From Phenylobacterium sp. (GTDB lineage: Bacteria > Pseudomonadota > Alphaproteobacteria > Caulobacterales > Caulobacteraceae): a stretch of 47,994 nucleotides of DNA. A model generated the notes under the pieces. That model saw only the letters and a program-made list of their open reading frames with translations. It was not told the origin of the DNA and made no database searches. The stretch spans positions 1 through 47,994 of the forward strand of contig NZ_JAHBYD010000034.1 in the NCBI RefSeq assembly GCF_019636135.1. The letters are read 5' to 3'. A program made the translations under genes and the position numbers. Below are positions 8,531 through 17,004 of the stretch, piece by piece; within the stretch, counting starts at the first letter, position 1, and every line of letters starts with the position of its first letter.

Positions 8531-9115
8531 ATGGCGATGTTCCACGACGGCAACCGGGCCTTGCAGGACGCGTTCGGCAGCCGGGCGCTGGCCGACCGGC
8601 TGGAAGAGCGGTTGGCGCACGACCGGTTCACCGAGGGCGACGCGGCCTTCATCCAGGCGCAGAGCTTCTTCTTCCTCGCGACGGCCGATGCGGACGGGCG
8701 GCCGGACTGCTCGTTCAAGGGCGGGCCGCCGGGGTTCGCGCATGTGGCCGCGCCGGACCTGCTGGTGTTCCCCGACTACGACGGCAACGGCATGTTCAAG
8801 AGCCTGGGGAACATCCGCGCCAACCCGCACGTGGGCCTGCTGTTCATCGCCATGGGCGAGAAGGCGGGGCGGCTGCGGGTGAACGGGCGCGCCGAGGTGG
8901 TGGGCGACGACCCGCTGATGGCCGGGATCGCGGGCGCGCAGCTCCTGGTGAAGGTGACGCCCACCGACATCTTCCCGAACTGCCCGCGCTACATCCCGCG
9001 CATGAGCATCGAGGCGTATTCGGAATACGCGCCGGCGGCCGGCGAGCCGCCGGTCGAGCCCAAGTGGAAGACCTTCCCCGACTTCGCCGACGTGGTGCCG
9101 CCGCGGCGGGCGTGA
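8531..9115 (+). CDS. Pyridoxamine 5'-phosphate oxidase-like FMN split-barrel protein
   Basis: The 194-residue protein has the split-barrel flavin-binding fold typical of the PNPOx-like family. The stretch FFFLATADADGRPDCSFKGG is followed by NIRANPHVGLLFI and a GRAEVV strand. Members bind FMN, F420 or heme and reduce or degrade small molecules; this subgroup is usually annotated only as pyridoxamine 5'-phosphate oxidase family, and true pyridoxal synthesis is unlikely to be its job. An AGGAG site 8-10 bases upstream supports the ATG at 8531. It is divergent from prfA, with 74 bases between the start codons, and appears monocistronic. Confidence 0.82.
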   Translation: MAMFHDGNRALQDAFGSRALADRLEERLAHDRFTEGDAAFIQAQSFFFLATADADGRPDCSFKGGPPGFAHVAAPDLLVFPDYDGNGMFKSLGNIRANPHVGLLFIAMGEKAGRLRVNGRAEVVGDDPLMAGIAGAQLLVKVTPTDIFPNCPRYIPRMSIEAYSEYAPAAGEPPVEPKWKTFPDFADVVPPRRA

Positions 9116-9133
9116 ACCATCCCCTTCAAGCTC

Positions 9134-9164
9134 GTCATCCCGCGGCTTGTCCGCGGGACCCATG
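9134..9164 (+). repeat. Single hairpin arm of the GTCAT...ACCCA repeat family
   Basis: The arm is GTCAT, a CCCGCGG stem, a CTTGT loop, the complementary CCGCGGG and ACCCATG. It is the only unpaired copy besides the one at 16847-16876. It lies between convergent genes and could serve as a transcription end. Confidence 0.7.
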
Positions 9165-9237
9165 CACGCGACCGGCGCCGGAAGAGGCGCGGCGGTGGCC
9201 GACAGCGCCGCGGAAGCCGTGACGCCGAAGTAGCGTT

Positions 9238-9263
9238 CATCCCTCCCCTTCAGGGGAGGGATG
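9238..9263. repeat. Perfect 12-bp-arm palindrome
   Basis: The arms CATCCCTCCCCT and AGGGGAGGGATG flank a TC loop. The same CCTCCC/GGGAGG style of hairpin recurs at 16947-16963, suggesting a second small intergenic hairpin type. There is no T-tract. Confidence 0.55.
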
Positions 9264-9270
9264 CGTCGCG

Positions 9271-9302
9271 AAAAGGCCCGCCCCATCGCTGGGGCGGGCC
9301 TT
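9271..9302 (-). terminator. Intrinsic terminator of the 97-residue protein gene
   Basis: On the minus strand a 12-bp stem, AAGGCCCGCCCC paired with GGGGCGGGCCTT around a 6-base loop, runs directly into TTTT. It sits 25 bases after the stop codon of the small gene at 9327. The orientation of the T-tract assigns it to the minus strand. Confidence 0.85.
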
Positions 9303-9326
9303 CGCTTGTCTTGGGGGCCGGTCGGC

Positions 9327-9620
9327 CTAGGCGCGTTCGCCCGTGAGCGAGGCGTTGCCGAACATGCCGAGCTTCACGTTGCCGCTCATCTTGTCGCCCT
9401 CGACCTTGGCCGAGAACTCGAGCTTCATCGGCATCGGGTTCGTGATGTCGGTGTTCCAGGTCAGGGTGTCGCCGTCGACCTTGCCGGTCACTTCCTGCGC
9501 GCCCATCTCCGAGTCCACCTTGCCGGTGAAGGTGTCGCCCGACGTGGCGATGGCCACGTCCATGGTGCGCGCGCCCATCGGCGTGTTGATGGTGATCTTC
9601 CAGTTGCCGTCCGCAGACAT
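9327..9620 (-). CDS. Small conserved beta-rich protein of unknown function
   Basis: The 97-residue protein starts MSADGNWKITINTPMG and is built of short alternating strands with repeated DGDTLTW, SGDTFTGKV and EGDKMSGNV turns, ending MFGNASLTGERA. The strand-turn pattern suggests a small beta-barrel or sandwich, like lipocalin-type domains, but I do not recognise a characterised family. There is no signal peptide or membrane segment, so it is probably cytoplasmic. A GGGAGG-like site lies just upstream of the ATG, and a strong terminator follows, so it is a single-gene unit. Confidence 0.75.
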   Translation of the reverse strand: MSADGNWKITINTPMGARTMDVAIATSGDTFTGKVDSEMGAQEVTGKVDGDTLTWNTDITNPMPMKLEFSAKVEGDKMSGNVKLGMFGNASLTGERA

Positions 9621-9716
9621 GCATTCCTCCCGAGAATTGGAGCGCCACCTAACCGTAGGCGGAGGGCGGAAGCAAGAGTGACGCTGGCGTCACTTTTGCC
9701 TTTTCCCGCCGGTCGT

Positions 9717-10313
9717 TCAGCCCGCGAGGGCCTGGACGCGCCGCATGCGCCGCGCCGAGACGCCGAGCGCGCCGAATCCGATGAGCATCATCGCCCAGGT
9801 CGCGGGCTCCGGAACGCTGGCCTGGACGGCGGAGCCGGTCACGACCACGCTGTTGAGGCCCCAGCCCTCGTCGCCGAGACCCTGGGAGCCGCCGGAGTAG
9901 GCGAAACGGAGCGTGTTGGAGCCGTTCACGAAAGTCAGGGGCGCGGTGATCGTCACGGTTCCGCCGACGCCGTTCACCACGTTGACCGTCGATCCCGCGG
10001 GCGAGAAGTAGAGCGCGTCGCCGCCGCCCCCGCCCAGGCCCCACGAGCCGCTCAGCAGAGCCACGCTGTTGAGGCTGAGCGTGAAGGTGTCGGTGCAGCA
10101 GTTCTCGCCGTCGAGCGTCGCGTAGCCCTGGATCTGGAAGCTGACCGAGCCGGCGCCGGGGCCGGCCAGGAAGACCGCGTCGATGAACCCGGGCGTCGCG
10201 AGCGCCCCGGTGGGCGCGGCGAGCGTGTAGAGCGTGTCGGCCTGCGCCGCGCCGCCTGCGAGAACGACGCCGAACGCCAGCGCGGCGCCGGCGGTCATGG
10301 CTGAGAACTTCAT
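9717..10313 (-). CDS. PEPxxWA-CTERM sorting domain exported protein
   Basis: The 198-residue protein has a signal peptide (about residues 1-25, ending GGAAQA) and a serine/glycine-rich beta-type ectodomain. It closes with a PEP-CTERM tail: the VPEPATWA motif, a hydrophobic helix (MMLIGFGALGV) and basic residues (ARRMRR). Proteins of this type are exported, processed and anchored or released by an exosortase system, often as part of exopolysaccharide or surface structures. The ectodomain has no recognised fold beyond beta-rich character. No exosortase gene is in the window. It is monocistronic, upstream of nothing on its strand within 95 bases, and is one of three such genes here. Confidence 0.88.
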   Translation of the reverse strand: MKFSAMTAGAALAFGVVLAGGAAQADTLYTLAAPTGALATPGFIDAVFLAGPGAGSVSFQIQGYATLDGENCCTDTFTLSLNSVALLSGSWGLGGGGGDALYFSPAGSTVNVVNGVGGTVTITAPLTFVNGSNTLRFAYSGGSQGLGDEGWGLNSVVVTGSAVQASVPEPATWAMMLIGFGALGVSARRMRRVQALAG

Positions 10314-10457
10314 GATTTACCCCAATTTTCCAACGTCGACGCCGGCCTCGCGGGCCGCGCCAGAAACCGCGCAACGGCGAGTCTATCGGCCGGGGTCAGC
10401 CGGCGGCAAACCCACTCTCCCGTTGGGCGAGTCCGGCTCTCCGGCGCGGCGGTCCCG

Positions 10458-11600
10458 CTATTCCGCGGCCTGCAACGCGGCTTGCGTGGCCGCCTCGATT
10501 TCGCGCGCGCGCGCCTCGACCAGTTCGACGATGTGGTCGATCATGCCTTCGTTGTCCTGCTTGTGGTCGGGCTTGCCGGCCACATAGACCATGCCCGCGC
10601 CCTTGCCGCCGCCGGTGAAGCCGAGGTCCGTCATCAGGGCCTCGCCGGGGCCGTTCACGACGCAGCCGATGATCGACAGGCTCATGGGCGTGGCGATGTG
10701 GGCCAGGCGCTGCTCCAGCGCCTCGACGGTCTGGATCACGTTGAAGCCCTGCCGAGCGCAGGACGGGCAGGCGATGATGTTCACGCCCCGGTGGCGCAGG
10801 CCCAGCGACTTCAGGATGTCGAAGCCGACCTTCACCTCCTCGACCGGGTCGGCGGCGAGGGAGACGCGGATGGTGTCGCCGATGCCGGCCCAGAGCAGCG
10901 AGCCGATGCCGATGGCGGATTTCACGGTGCCGGTGCGCGTGGCGCCGGCCTCGGTGACGCCCAGGTGCAACGGGCAGTCGATCGCCTCGGCGAGCTGCTG
11001 GTAGGCGGCGACGGTCATGAAGGGGTCGGACGCCTTCACGCTGATCTTGAACTCGTGGAAGTCGTGGTCCTGCAGGATGCGGGCGTGGCGCAGCGCGCTG
11101 TCGACCATGGCCGCCGGGCACGGCTCGCCGTACTGCTCCAAGAGGTCGCGCTCCAGCGAGCCGGCGTTGACGCCGATGCGCATCGAGCAGCCGTGGTCGC
11201 GGGCCGCCTGGATGACCTCCTTCACGCGCGCGGCGTTGCCGATGTTGCCGGGGTTGATGCGCAGGCAGGCGGCGCCCGCCTCGGCCGCCTCGACGCCGCG
11301 GCGGTAGTGGAAGTGGATGTCGGCGACGAGCGGGACCTTCGCCGCCCTGGCGATCTGCCGGAAGGCCGCGGTGGAGTCCTCGTCGGGGCAGGAGACGCGG
11401 ACGATGTCGGCGCCGGCCTCTTCGAGCTGGCGGATCTGCTCGATGGTGGCGGCCGCGTCGGCGGTGACCGTGTTGGTCATCGACTGGACGGTGATGGGCG
11501 CGTCGCCGCCCACCTCGACGGCGCCCACGCGGATCTTGCGGCTCTTGCGGCGGTCGATGGCGCGCCAGGGGCGGACGGACGTGTGGGCTTCGGTGCTCAT
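10458..11600 (-). CDS. ispG: 4-hydroxy-3-methylbut-2-en-1-yl diphosphate synthase
   Basis: IspG (GcpE) reductively converts MEcPP to HMBPP in the methylerythritol phosphate route to isoprenoids, using a 4Fe-4S cluster. The 380-residue product has the N-terminal TIM-barrel signature (VQSMTNT, about 38-44; VADIHFHY; LRINPGN). The C-terminal cluster domain has cysteines C278, C281 and C313 in CPSC and GCVVNGPGE, with E320 as the expected fourth ligand. The ATG at 11600 lies 46 bases after the rodZ stop, so rodZ-ispG is probably an operon, a pairing seen in many proteobacteria. Confidence 0.96.
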   Translation of the reverse strand: MSTEAHTSVRPWRAIDRRKSRKIRVGAVEVGGDAPITVQSMTNTVTADAAATIEQIRQLEEAGADIVRVSCPDEDSTAAFRQIARAAKVPLVADIHFHYRRGVEAAEAGAACLRINPGNIGNAARVKEVIQAARDHGCSMRIGVNAGSLERDLLEQYGEPCPAAMVDSALRHARILQDHDFHEFKISVKASDPFMTVAAYQQLAEAIDCPLHLGVTEAGATRTGTVKSAIGIGSLLWAGIGDTIRVSLAADPVEEVKVGFDILKSLGLRHRGVNIIACPSCARQGFNVIQTVEALEQRLAHIATPMSLSIIGCVVNGPGEALMTDLGFTGGGKGAGMVYVAGKPDHKQDNEGMIDHIVELVEARAREIEAATQAALQAAE

Positions 11601-11646
11601 CGCGCGCGGAAAATAGGCCGTCCGGCTTGGAAACCCAAGCCGGGGC

Positions 11647-12798
11647 TCAGTTCGCCTTGGGCGGCGGGATCTTCAGGACCGGAGCGGCCGGGGCGGGGGC
11701 AGGGGCGGCCGGCGCGCTCGGGATCGGCTTGGCGGGCGGGGCGGCGGCGGTCGCGGGCGGGGCGGCGAGCTTGGAGGCCAGCACCTGCTGCGAGGGCAGC
11801 ACGCCCTTCGACTGGCCCGAGGCGAAGACCTGGAAGTCCTCGGCCTTGGAGACCTCCAGGCTCAGGCCCGGCGTCTGCGGCACCTTGAAGGCCTCGCCCT
11901 TGGAGAGCTGGCGGGCGAAATAGACCGAGCCGTCGGCGCCGCGCATGATCAGCGAGCCGGGCTTCAGCGCCTGCAGCACCACCGTCGAGTCCGCGCCCGG
12001 CATGCCGGGGTCGTAGATCCGGCCCTGCGGCACGAAGTAGGGCGGCAGCGACGCCAGGTCGACGTGCGGGCCCTCGCTGGCCGGCTTCGGCGCGGTCGAG
12101 CCCGGCGCGACCTCGAGGCCCAGCGCCTTGGCGAGGCCGGGCGTCTCGTAGGGCGGCGGGGTGGTCGATTCGACGGGCGCGGGCAGGGGCGCGCCCAGCT
12201 CCATCGGCCCGGCCTTCAGTTGCGCCAGCGCCTTCTCGCTCACCGCCTCGGGGGCGAGCGGCGGCGGGGGCGCGTTGGCGGTCATGGCCCGCTGGGCGAT
12301 GTTCCACAGGACGATGGCGGCGATGATGACCAGCGCGCCCACCAGGAAGGCGGCGACGCGCGGGTCCCTGTCGTCCAGCACGCCGACCGGCGCGCGCAGC
12401 GGCTCGTCCAGCACCGGCTCGTCGGCCTTGAAGCGCTCGGTCGCGAGCTCGGGATCGAGGCCCAGCGCCGTGGCGTAGGCGCGGATGTAGCCGATGGTGA
12501 AGGGGCGCGAGGGGAGCGCGTCGAGCTGCATCTCCTCGATCGCTTCGAGGTAGGCGCGGCGGACGCGGGTCCTTTCGGCGAGCTCGGGCAGGGTCAGGCC
12601 CTGGTCGAGGCGGGCGGCCTTCAGCGCCTCGCCGATGGTCGCCTGCTGGTGGATCGGGTCGACGGGCGGCGGCGGGACGGCCTCGGCCGGTTCGTGCGCG
12701 GCGGCGGGCGGGCGGTCGACCTCGGCCACGGCGGCGGCCAGGGCGGCGCGCGCGCGCTCCCGGTCGGTCGGCTTCTTCGTGGCTCGTCTGCGTAGCAC
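11647..12798 (-). CDS. rodZ: RodZ-like cytoskeletal membrane protein
   Basis: RodZ links the MreB actin-like filament to the cell-wall elongation machinery across the inner membrane. The 383-residue product has a Pro/Ala-rich N-terminus and a RodZ-type helix-turn-helix domain (about 55-125; GEALKAARLDQGLTL, TRVRRAYLEAIE, TIGYIRAYA). A single transmembrane helix (about 148-168) and a proline-rich periplasmic linker follow, then a DUF4115-like beta domain (about 265-335), ending in an Ala/Pro tail. The apparent start is a GTG at 12796-12798. It is followed closely by ispG, with ptsP upstream on the same strand. Confidence 0.9.
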   Translation of the reverse strand: MLRRRATKKPTDRERARAALAAAVAEVDRPPAAAHEPAEAVPPPPVDPIHQQATIGEALKAARLDQGLTLPELAERTRVRRAYLEAIEEMQLDALPSRPFTIGYIRAYATALGLDPELATERFKADEPVLDEPLRAPVGVLDDRDPRVAAFLVGALVIIAAIVLWNIAQRAMTANAPPPPLAPEAVSEKALAQLKAGPMELGAPLPAPVESTTPPPYETPGLAKALGLEVAPGSTAPKPASEGPHVDLASLPPYFVPQGRIYDPGMPGADSTVVLQALKPGSLIMRGADGSVYFARQLSKGEAFKVPQTPGLSLEVSKAEDFQVFASGQSKGVLPSQQVLASKLAAPPATAAAPPAKPIPSAPAAPAPAPAAPVLKIPPPKAN

Positions 12799-12854
12799 GC
12801 GGGGTCGGTGGCTCCTGCCGTCCGCCTCACAGTGTCGACGGATTCGGGCGAGGA

Positions 12855-15116
12855 TCAGACGGCGAGGTAGAGTTTGCGCGCGAGGGTTTCAATCTCGTTC
12901 CGCACCGAGCCCGCCGACGACTTCAGCAGCGCCGAGACGCCGCGCCGCGCCGCCTCGCGGTCGCAGCTCAGCACCATCTGCTTCACGGGGCCGACGCCGG
13001 TGGCCGGCATCGACAGCCGCTCGAAGCCCAGCGCCACCAGGGCGAACGCCTCCAGCGGCCGCCCCGCCATCTCGCCGCACACGGAGACGGGCGTGCCGGT
13101 TTCGGCGCAGGCCCGCTGGATCGCCTCCATGGCCCTGAGCGCCGGGGGCGAGAGGAAGTCGTAGCGGTCGGCCACCAGCGGGTTCCCGCGGTCGGCGGCG
13201 AACAGGTACTGCATCAGGTCGTTGGTCCCGACGCTGACGAAGTCGGTCATCGGCAGGAGCGCGTCCAGGTGCCAGACCAGCGACGGCGCCTCGATCATGG
13301 CGCCCACGTCCAGGCGCGACGGCGCCGGGCGGCCGCGCCGCTGGGCCCAGGCCACCTCGGTCTCGACGAAGGCGCGGGCCGAGCGGAACTCGTCCACGCT
13401 GGCCACGAGCGGGAACATGACCCTGAGCGGCCGGCCCTTGGCCGCGGCGATCAGGGCGCGGAGCTGCATGCGCAGCAGGGCCGGGCGGTCGAGGCCCATG
13501 CGCACCGCGCGCCAGCCCAGCGCCGGGTTCTCCTCGCGCTCGGCCTCCATGTAGGGCAGCACCTTGTCGCCGCCGAGGTCGAGGGTGCGGAAGGTCACCG
13601 GCCGGTCGCCGGCGGCGTCCATGACCCGCGAATAGAGCTGGGTCTGGCCGCCGAGCCTGGGCAGTTCCTCCGAGACCATGAACTGGAACTCGGTGCGGAA
13701 GAGGCCGATGCCCTCGGCGCCCGTGTCGGCCAGGCTCTCCAGGTCGACGTCCAGGCCGGCGTTCATCAGCAGCGAGATCTTCACGCCGTCGCGGGTGAAG
13801 GCCGGGGTGTCGCGCAGCTTGGCGAACTCGGCCCGCCGCTGGCGGCGCACCTCGATGCGCGCCTGGATCGCCTTGATGACGTCGGCGCGGGGCCGCAGGA
13901 ACGCCTCGCCGGTCTCGCCGTCGACGATGACCGGGTCGCCTTCGGACACCCGGTCGCGCAGGCCGGTCAGGCGGCCGACGCAGGGGATGTCCAGCGCGCG
14001 GGCCACGATGGCGGCGTGGCTGGCCGACGAGCCTTCCTCCAGCAGCAGGCCGCGCAGCTTGGTGCGGTCGTATTCCAGCAGGTCGGCGGGGCCGAGGTTG
14101 CGGGCGATCAGGATCGCGTTGTCGGGCAGGTCGCGCGCCACGCTGCCGTCGCCCGCAAGATGGCGCAGCAGGCGGTCGTTGAGGTCTTCGAGGTCGTGCA
14201 GCCGCTCGCGCAGGTAGGGGTCGCGGGCCTGGCCCAGGCGGGCGCGGTGCTCGGAGCGCACGCGCTCGACCGCGGCCTCGGCGGTCAGGCCGTTCTTCAC
14301 CGCGTCCTCGAGGCTGCGGTTCCAGCCCCGGTCGTGGGCGAACATGCGGTAGGTCTCGAGCACGTCGTACGAGGCGTCGACCAGGCCGTGCTGGCCCTCC
14401 AGCATCCGGTCGATCTGGTCCTTCAGGCCCGAGAGCGCCGCGGCCAGGCGTTCCTGCTCGGCGGTCACGTCCTCGGACAGGAGCTGCGAGGAGGCGACCG
14501 GCGGCTCGTGCAACACGGCCGCGCCATAGGCCAGGCCCTCCGCGAACTTCGAGCCCTTGATCCGCTCGGGCCGGCGCGGCGCCAGCTCGACGCCCTCCAG
14601 CTCGCCCACCGTCATCAGCTCGCCGGACGCGACCATCTCGGCCAGGACCATGGCGATGATCTGCAGGTCCTCGACCTCGTCCTCGGAATAGGTCCGCTCG
14701 GTGCGGTTCTGGACGACCAGCACGCCGATGGTCCGCCCGCCGCGCAGCAGCGGCACGCCCAGGAACGCGTGGTAGGGGTCCTCGCCCGTCTCCGGGCGGT
14801 ACGAGAAGGCGGGGTGCTCGGGCGCGTCGGCCAGGTTCAGCGGCCGCCCCAGGCGCATGATCTCGCCCACCAGGCCCTCGCCGGGCTTCATGCGCGTGAC
14901 GTGGACCGCCTTGGTGTCGAGGCCCTCGGTGGCGAACAGCTCCATCTCGCCGTTGGCGCGCCGCAGGTAGATCGAGCACACCTCGGCGACCATGGAGAGC
15001 GCGATGATGCGCACCACCATGTCGAGGCGCTGCTGCGCGGGGCCGCCCCCGGCGAGCGCCTCGCGGATCTGCCGCAGCAGGCTCCGCTGTCCGCGTATGG
15101 CGACCGGTGCGGCCAT
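12855..15116 (-). CDS. ptsP: PTS-Ntr enzyme I (PEP-protein phosphotransferase)
   Basis: EI-Ntr takes phosphate from phosphoenolpyruvate and passes it to NPr and EIIA-Ntr, a regulatory relay that senses nitrogen status and does not transport sugar. The 753-residue product has an N-terminal GAF domain (about 22-165) that in this family can bind glutamine. A linker follows, then the PEP-utiliser domains with the phosphorylated histidine H367 in GSSASHAAIVAR. A C-terminal TIM barrel has the catalytic cysteine C680 in VSVCGEMAG. The ATG at 15114-15116 has GAGGG directly before it, which is poor spacing, but the start matches the family. NPr and EIIA genes are not in this window. Confidence 0.95.
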   Translation of the reverse strand: MAAPVAIRGQRSLLRQIREALAGGGPAQQRLDMVVRIIALSMVAEVCSIYLRRANGEMELFATEGLDTKAVHVTRMKPGEGLVGEIMRLGRPLNLADAPEHPAFSYRPETGEDPYHAFLGVPLLRGGRTIGVLVVQNRTERTYSEDEVEDLQIIAMVLAEMVASGELMTVGELEGVELAPRRPERIKGSKFAEGLAYGAAVLHEPPVASSQLLSEDVTAEQERLAAALSGLKDQIDRMLEGQHGLVDASYDVLETYRMFAHDRGWNRSLEDAVKNGLTAEAAVERVRSEHRARLGQARDPYLRERLHDLEDLNDRLLRHLAGDGSVARDLPDNAILIARNLGPADLLEYDRTKLRGLLLEEGSSASHAAIVARALDIPCVGRLTGLRDRVSEGDPVIVDGETGEAFLRPRADVIKAIQARIEVRRQRRAEFAKLRDTPAFTRDGVKISLLMNAGLDVDLESLADTGAEGIGLFRTEFQFMVSEELPRLGGQTQLYSRVMDAAGDRPVTFRTLDLGGDKVLPYMEAEREENPALGWRAVRMGLDRPALLRMQLRALIAAAKGRPLRVMFPLVASVDEFRSARAFVETEVAWAQRRGRPAPSRLDVGAMIEAPSLVWHLDALLPMTDFVSVGTNDLMQYLFAADRGNPLVADRYDFLSPPALRAMEAIQRACAETGTPVSVCGEMAGRPLEAFALVALGFERLSMPATGVGPVKQMVLSCDREAARRGVSALLKSSAGSVRNEIETLARKLYLAV

Positions 15117-15352
15117 CCCTCGCGCAAACGCCTCCCTGTCCTTGCCCGCGCTTCCTTGCCCGCGCTAGCTAGCAGTTTTGTCTTTCAAATCCGAGAACCA
15201 AAGCCGCCCCGCGCCCGTCCCGGCCCCGGCGCCCGATCCGCGGGCGCCATGTTCTCCACGACACGAAACCCGCCGGGGCGGGCGGCCTCGAAGGCAACGG
15301 CCGACCGCCCGGCGCGCCTGAAGGTTCGCGCCGACACCGGCCCTTCCCCAAA
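15117..15352. other. Intergenic region upstream of ptsP
   Basis: This stretch precedes ptsP and should contain its promoter. It has a direct repeat of CTTGCCCGCGCT at 15141-15152 and 15155-15166, then an AGCTAGCTAGC run. From about 15317 it carries the left flank (CCTGAAGGTTCGC, then a CCCTTCCCC stretch) that is repeated before the second element at 15705. No coding frame is convincing. Confidence 0.5.
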
Positions 15353-15459
15353 CCGCTCATCCCCGCGCATGCGGGGACCCAGGCTTGCTTCGGGCCACTA
15401 CCAGCGCGCCGGGCGGTTCCAAAGGAAGTCTGGGTCCCCGCATGCGCGGGGATGAGCGG
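15353..15459. repeat. Paired inverted-arm repeat element, copy A
   Basis: Two perfect 30-bp arms (15353-15382 and 15430-15459) read CCGCTCATCCCC...GGGACCCAG and its reverse complement. Each arm is itself a small hairpin (CCCCGC gcat GCGGGG). The 47-bp interior is nearly the same as in the copy at 15705, apart from a 6-base deletion there. Confidence 0.85.
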
Positions 15460-15541
15460 AGGGGGGGATGGCGTCCCCGAAAGTGCGCCGGCACCGAGGG
15501 CGACGGCCGACCGCCCGGCGCGCCGCGGGCGTCCTGCTTTT

Positions 15542-15642
15542 CGAACCACGAACGAACACGAACCACACGAACGCCTCCGGGATGGACCCGCCGCCGGACG
15601 CACCCACGACCCGTTCGTGTGGTTCGTGGTTGAATCCATGCG
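15542..15642. repeat. Second dispersed repeat type with CACACGAACG arms
   Basis: An inverted pair is formed by the ACGAACCACACGAACG stretch on the left and its complement CGTTCGTGTGGTTCGT on the right (about 15557-15572 and 15612-15628). The right side continues GGTTGAATCCATGCGGCG. The same ATGGATTCAACCACGA sequence recurs at about 16740-16755, so this is a repeat family distinct from the GTCAT/ACCCA hairpins. Confidence 0.6.
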
Positions 15643-15704
15643 GCGCCGACGCCCCCGCGCGAGCCTGAAGGTTCGCCCTGACACCGACCCTTCCCCCCCC
15701 CCCT

Positions 15705-15805
15705 CCGCTCATCCCCGCGCATGCGGGGACCCAGGCTTGCTTCTGGCCAGCGCGCCGGGCGGTTCCAAGGGAAGTCTGGGTCCCCGCGTGCGCGGGGATG
15801 AGCGG
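15705..15805. repeat. Paired inverted-arm repeat element, copy B
   Basis: The arms lie at 15705-15734 and 15776-15805. The right arm has one A-to-G change compared with copy A. Interior and left flank match copy A, so the two are copies of a unit of about 140 bp (about 15317-15459 and 15663-15805). Confidence 0.85.
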
Positions 15806-15815
15806 GGGGGGGGCG

Positions 15816-16484
15816 TCAGGCCCTGGCGGGGCGGCGGCGGAGCATCGCGCCGGCGGCGCCGAAGCCCAGGATCATCAGCGCCCAGGTCGAGGGCTCGGGG
15901 ACGCCCTGGTTGGGGAGGAATGCGCCGTCGAAGCTGATGCTCGTGATCGAGCCGCGGAAATCAACGTAGCCGCCGCTCGGGCCGCTCAGAGAGCTCGATG
16001 AGACCCTCGCTCCGGCGTCCTGCGTCCGTGCGGCGAAGTAGTCGGCGGGATCTGTAGAGGGCGAGCGCGGCCCACCCGTCGGGAGCCGCAGGAAATTTGT
16101 GGACAGGTACAAGAGCTCATCGCCCGGGAGCGAAGGCGCGAAGTCCCCCCGCAGGGCTATAAAGTAGCTCGTCTGGATGGAGATGTTGTAGACATTGGCG
16201 GAGGAGGCCGTGGTGGTGGTGCTGTCGAACGACAGGTCGCCCAGGGTGAAGGCCCAGGCCGAGGCGTCCCAAATGCCCTGCTGGCCGGGGTCCTCGAAGG
16301 TCATGCTCAGCGTCCACGCCATCGGCACGTCGTGAGCGAAGTCGGCGTCCACTTGGGACCCGAGCGCGCCGTCGACGACCTTGGTGTCCAAGGTGCCGCT
16401 CATCTGCACGGTGACCGCCGCTGCGGCCGGCCCGGTCATCGTGAGCGCGGCCGCCGCGGCCGCCGCCATCGTGAACCTGCGCAT
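15816..16484 (-). CDS. PEPxxWA-CTERM sorting domain exported protein
   Basis: The 222-residue protein has a signal peptide (about 1-23) and a beta-rich ectodomain with SGTLDTKVVDGALGS, MTFEDPGQQGIWD and YVDFRGSITSISF stretches. The sorting tail is VPEPSTWALMILGFGAAG followed by MLRRRP. The ectodomain resembles the loosely conserved PEP-CTERM-associated beta proteins and has no assigned function. The start at 16484 is supported by a GGAGG site 6-10 bases upstream; longer in-frame starts reach into non-coding DNA. The gene lies between two repeat-rich gaps and has no operon partner. Confidence 0.85.
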   Translation of the reverse strand: MRRFTMAAAAAAALTMTGPAAAAVTVQMSGTLDTKVVDGALGSQVDADFAHDVPMAWTLSMTFEDPGQQGIWDASAWAFTLGDLSFDSTTTTASSANVYNISIQTSYFIALRGDFAPSLPGDELLYLSTNFLRLPTGGPRSPSTDPADYFAARTQDAGARVSSSSLSGPSGGYVDFRGSITSISFDGAFLPNQGVPEPSTWALMILGFGAAGAMLRRRPARA

Positions 16485-17004
16485 CGAAGCCTCCCCGTGA
16501 AGACGATCCGCTAACGAACGCTCCGTTCGCATGCGGGTCAAGTGGGTACACGCGACGGGCGAGTCCGTGCGCCTATAACTGTCGCGTAGGTAGAGATGTG
16601 GATCAGGCCTCGTGTCCCCGAATCCTGGACTCCGAGGCCTGGATCCGGATATCTGCCGCGCTGGCGGATGTGCGGGGTCTGGACTTGTATTTGACCTGGA
16701 ACCCGCCCATTTCGGGCGCGCCGGGACACGCCAGCGCCGCATGGATTCAACCACGAGCCACACGAAAGACGCGAACGGGCCAGGCGGTCGGCCGTTGTTC
16801 TCGATGTCGCGCATCGCGGGGGATGGGCCGTGGAGAGGAAGGAAGTCTGGGTCCCCGCATGCGCGGGGATGAGCGGAAGCTGCGGGTCATTGCCGACGTC
16901 TGGGTTCACGCTCCGCGCTGCCCCACCCTGGCCGCTTCGCGGCCTGTCCCTCCCGGGGAGGGAAGGGCGTGGCGTGTGTCGCGGGTTTTCCCTACCTTCG
17001 GGGG
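16485..17004. other. Repeat-containing intergenic region between a PEP-CTERM gene and the P450 gene
   Basis: Divergent gap. It holds an inverted repeat CGAACG-ctc-CGTTCG at 16515-16529, 31 bases upstream of the PEP-CTERM start and a possible operator. A second-type repeat copy (ATGGATTCAACCACGA) lies at about 16740-16755 and a single GTCAT-family arm at 16847-16876. Two GC hairpins, GGCCGC-ttc-GCGGCC (16930-16944) and a CCTCCC/GGGAGG palindrome (16947-16963), precede the P450 start. No convincing gene is seen here. Confidence 0.55.
16847..16876 (-). repeat. Single arm of the GTCAT/ACCCA hairpin repeat
   Basis: The 30-bp right arm is identical to 15430-15459, with the same GGAAGT on its left side. 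No matching left arm is present; the CGCATCGCGGGGGATG at about 16810-16825 may be its decayed remnant. Confidence 0.7.

Noticed and set aside
12889..14979. Second long minus-strand frame inside ptsP
   Set aside because: It is a shifted reading of ptsP, of low-complexity Arg/Pro/Ala composition, with no motifs.
15353..15805. Repeats at 15.3-15.8 kb as a CRISPR array
   Set aside because: The repeats are inverted, few, and separated by related interiors, not by unique spacers, and no cas genes are present.
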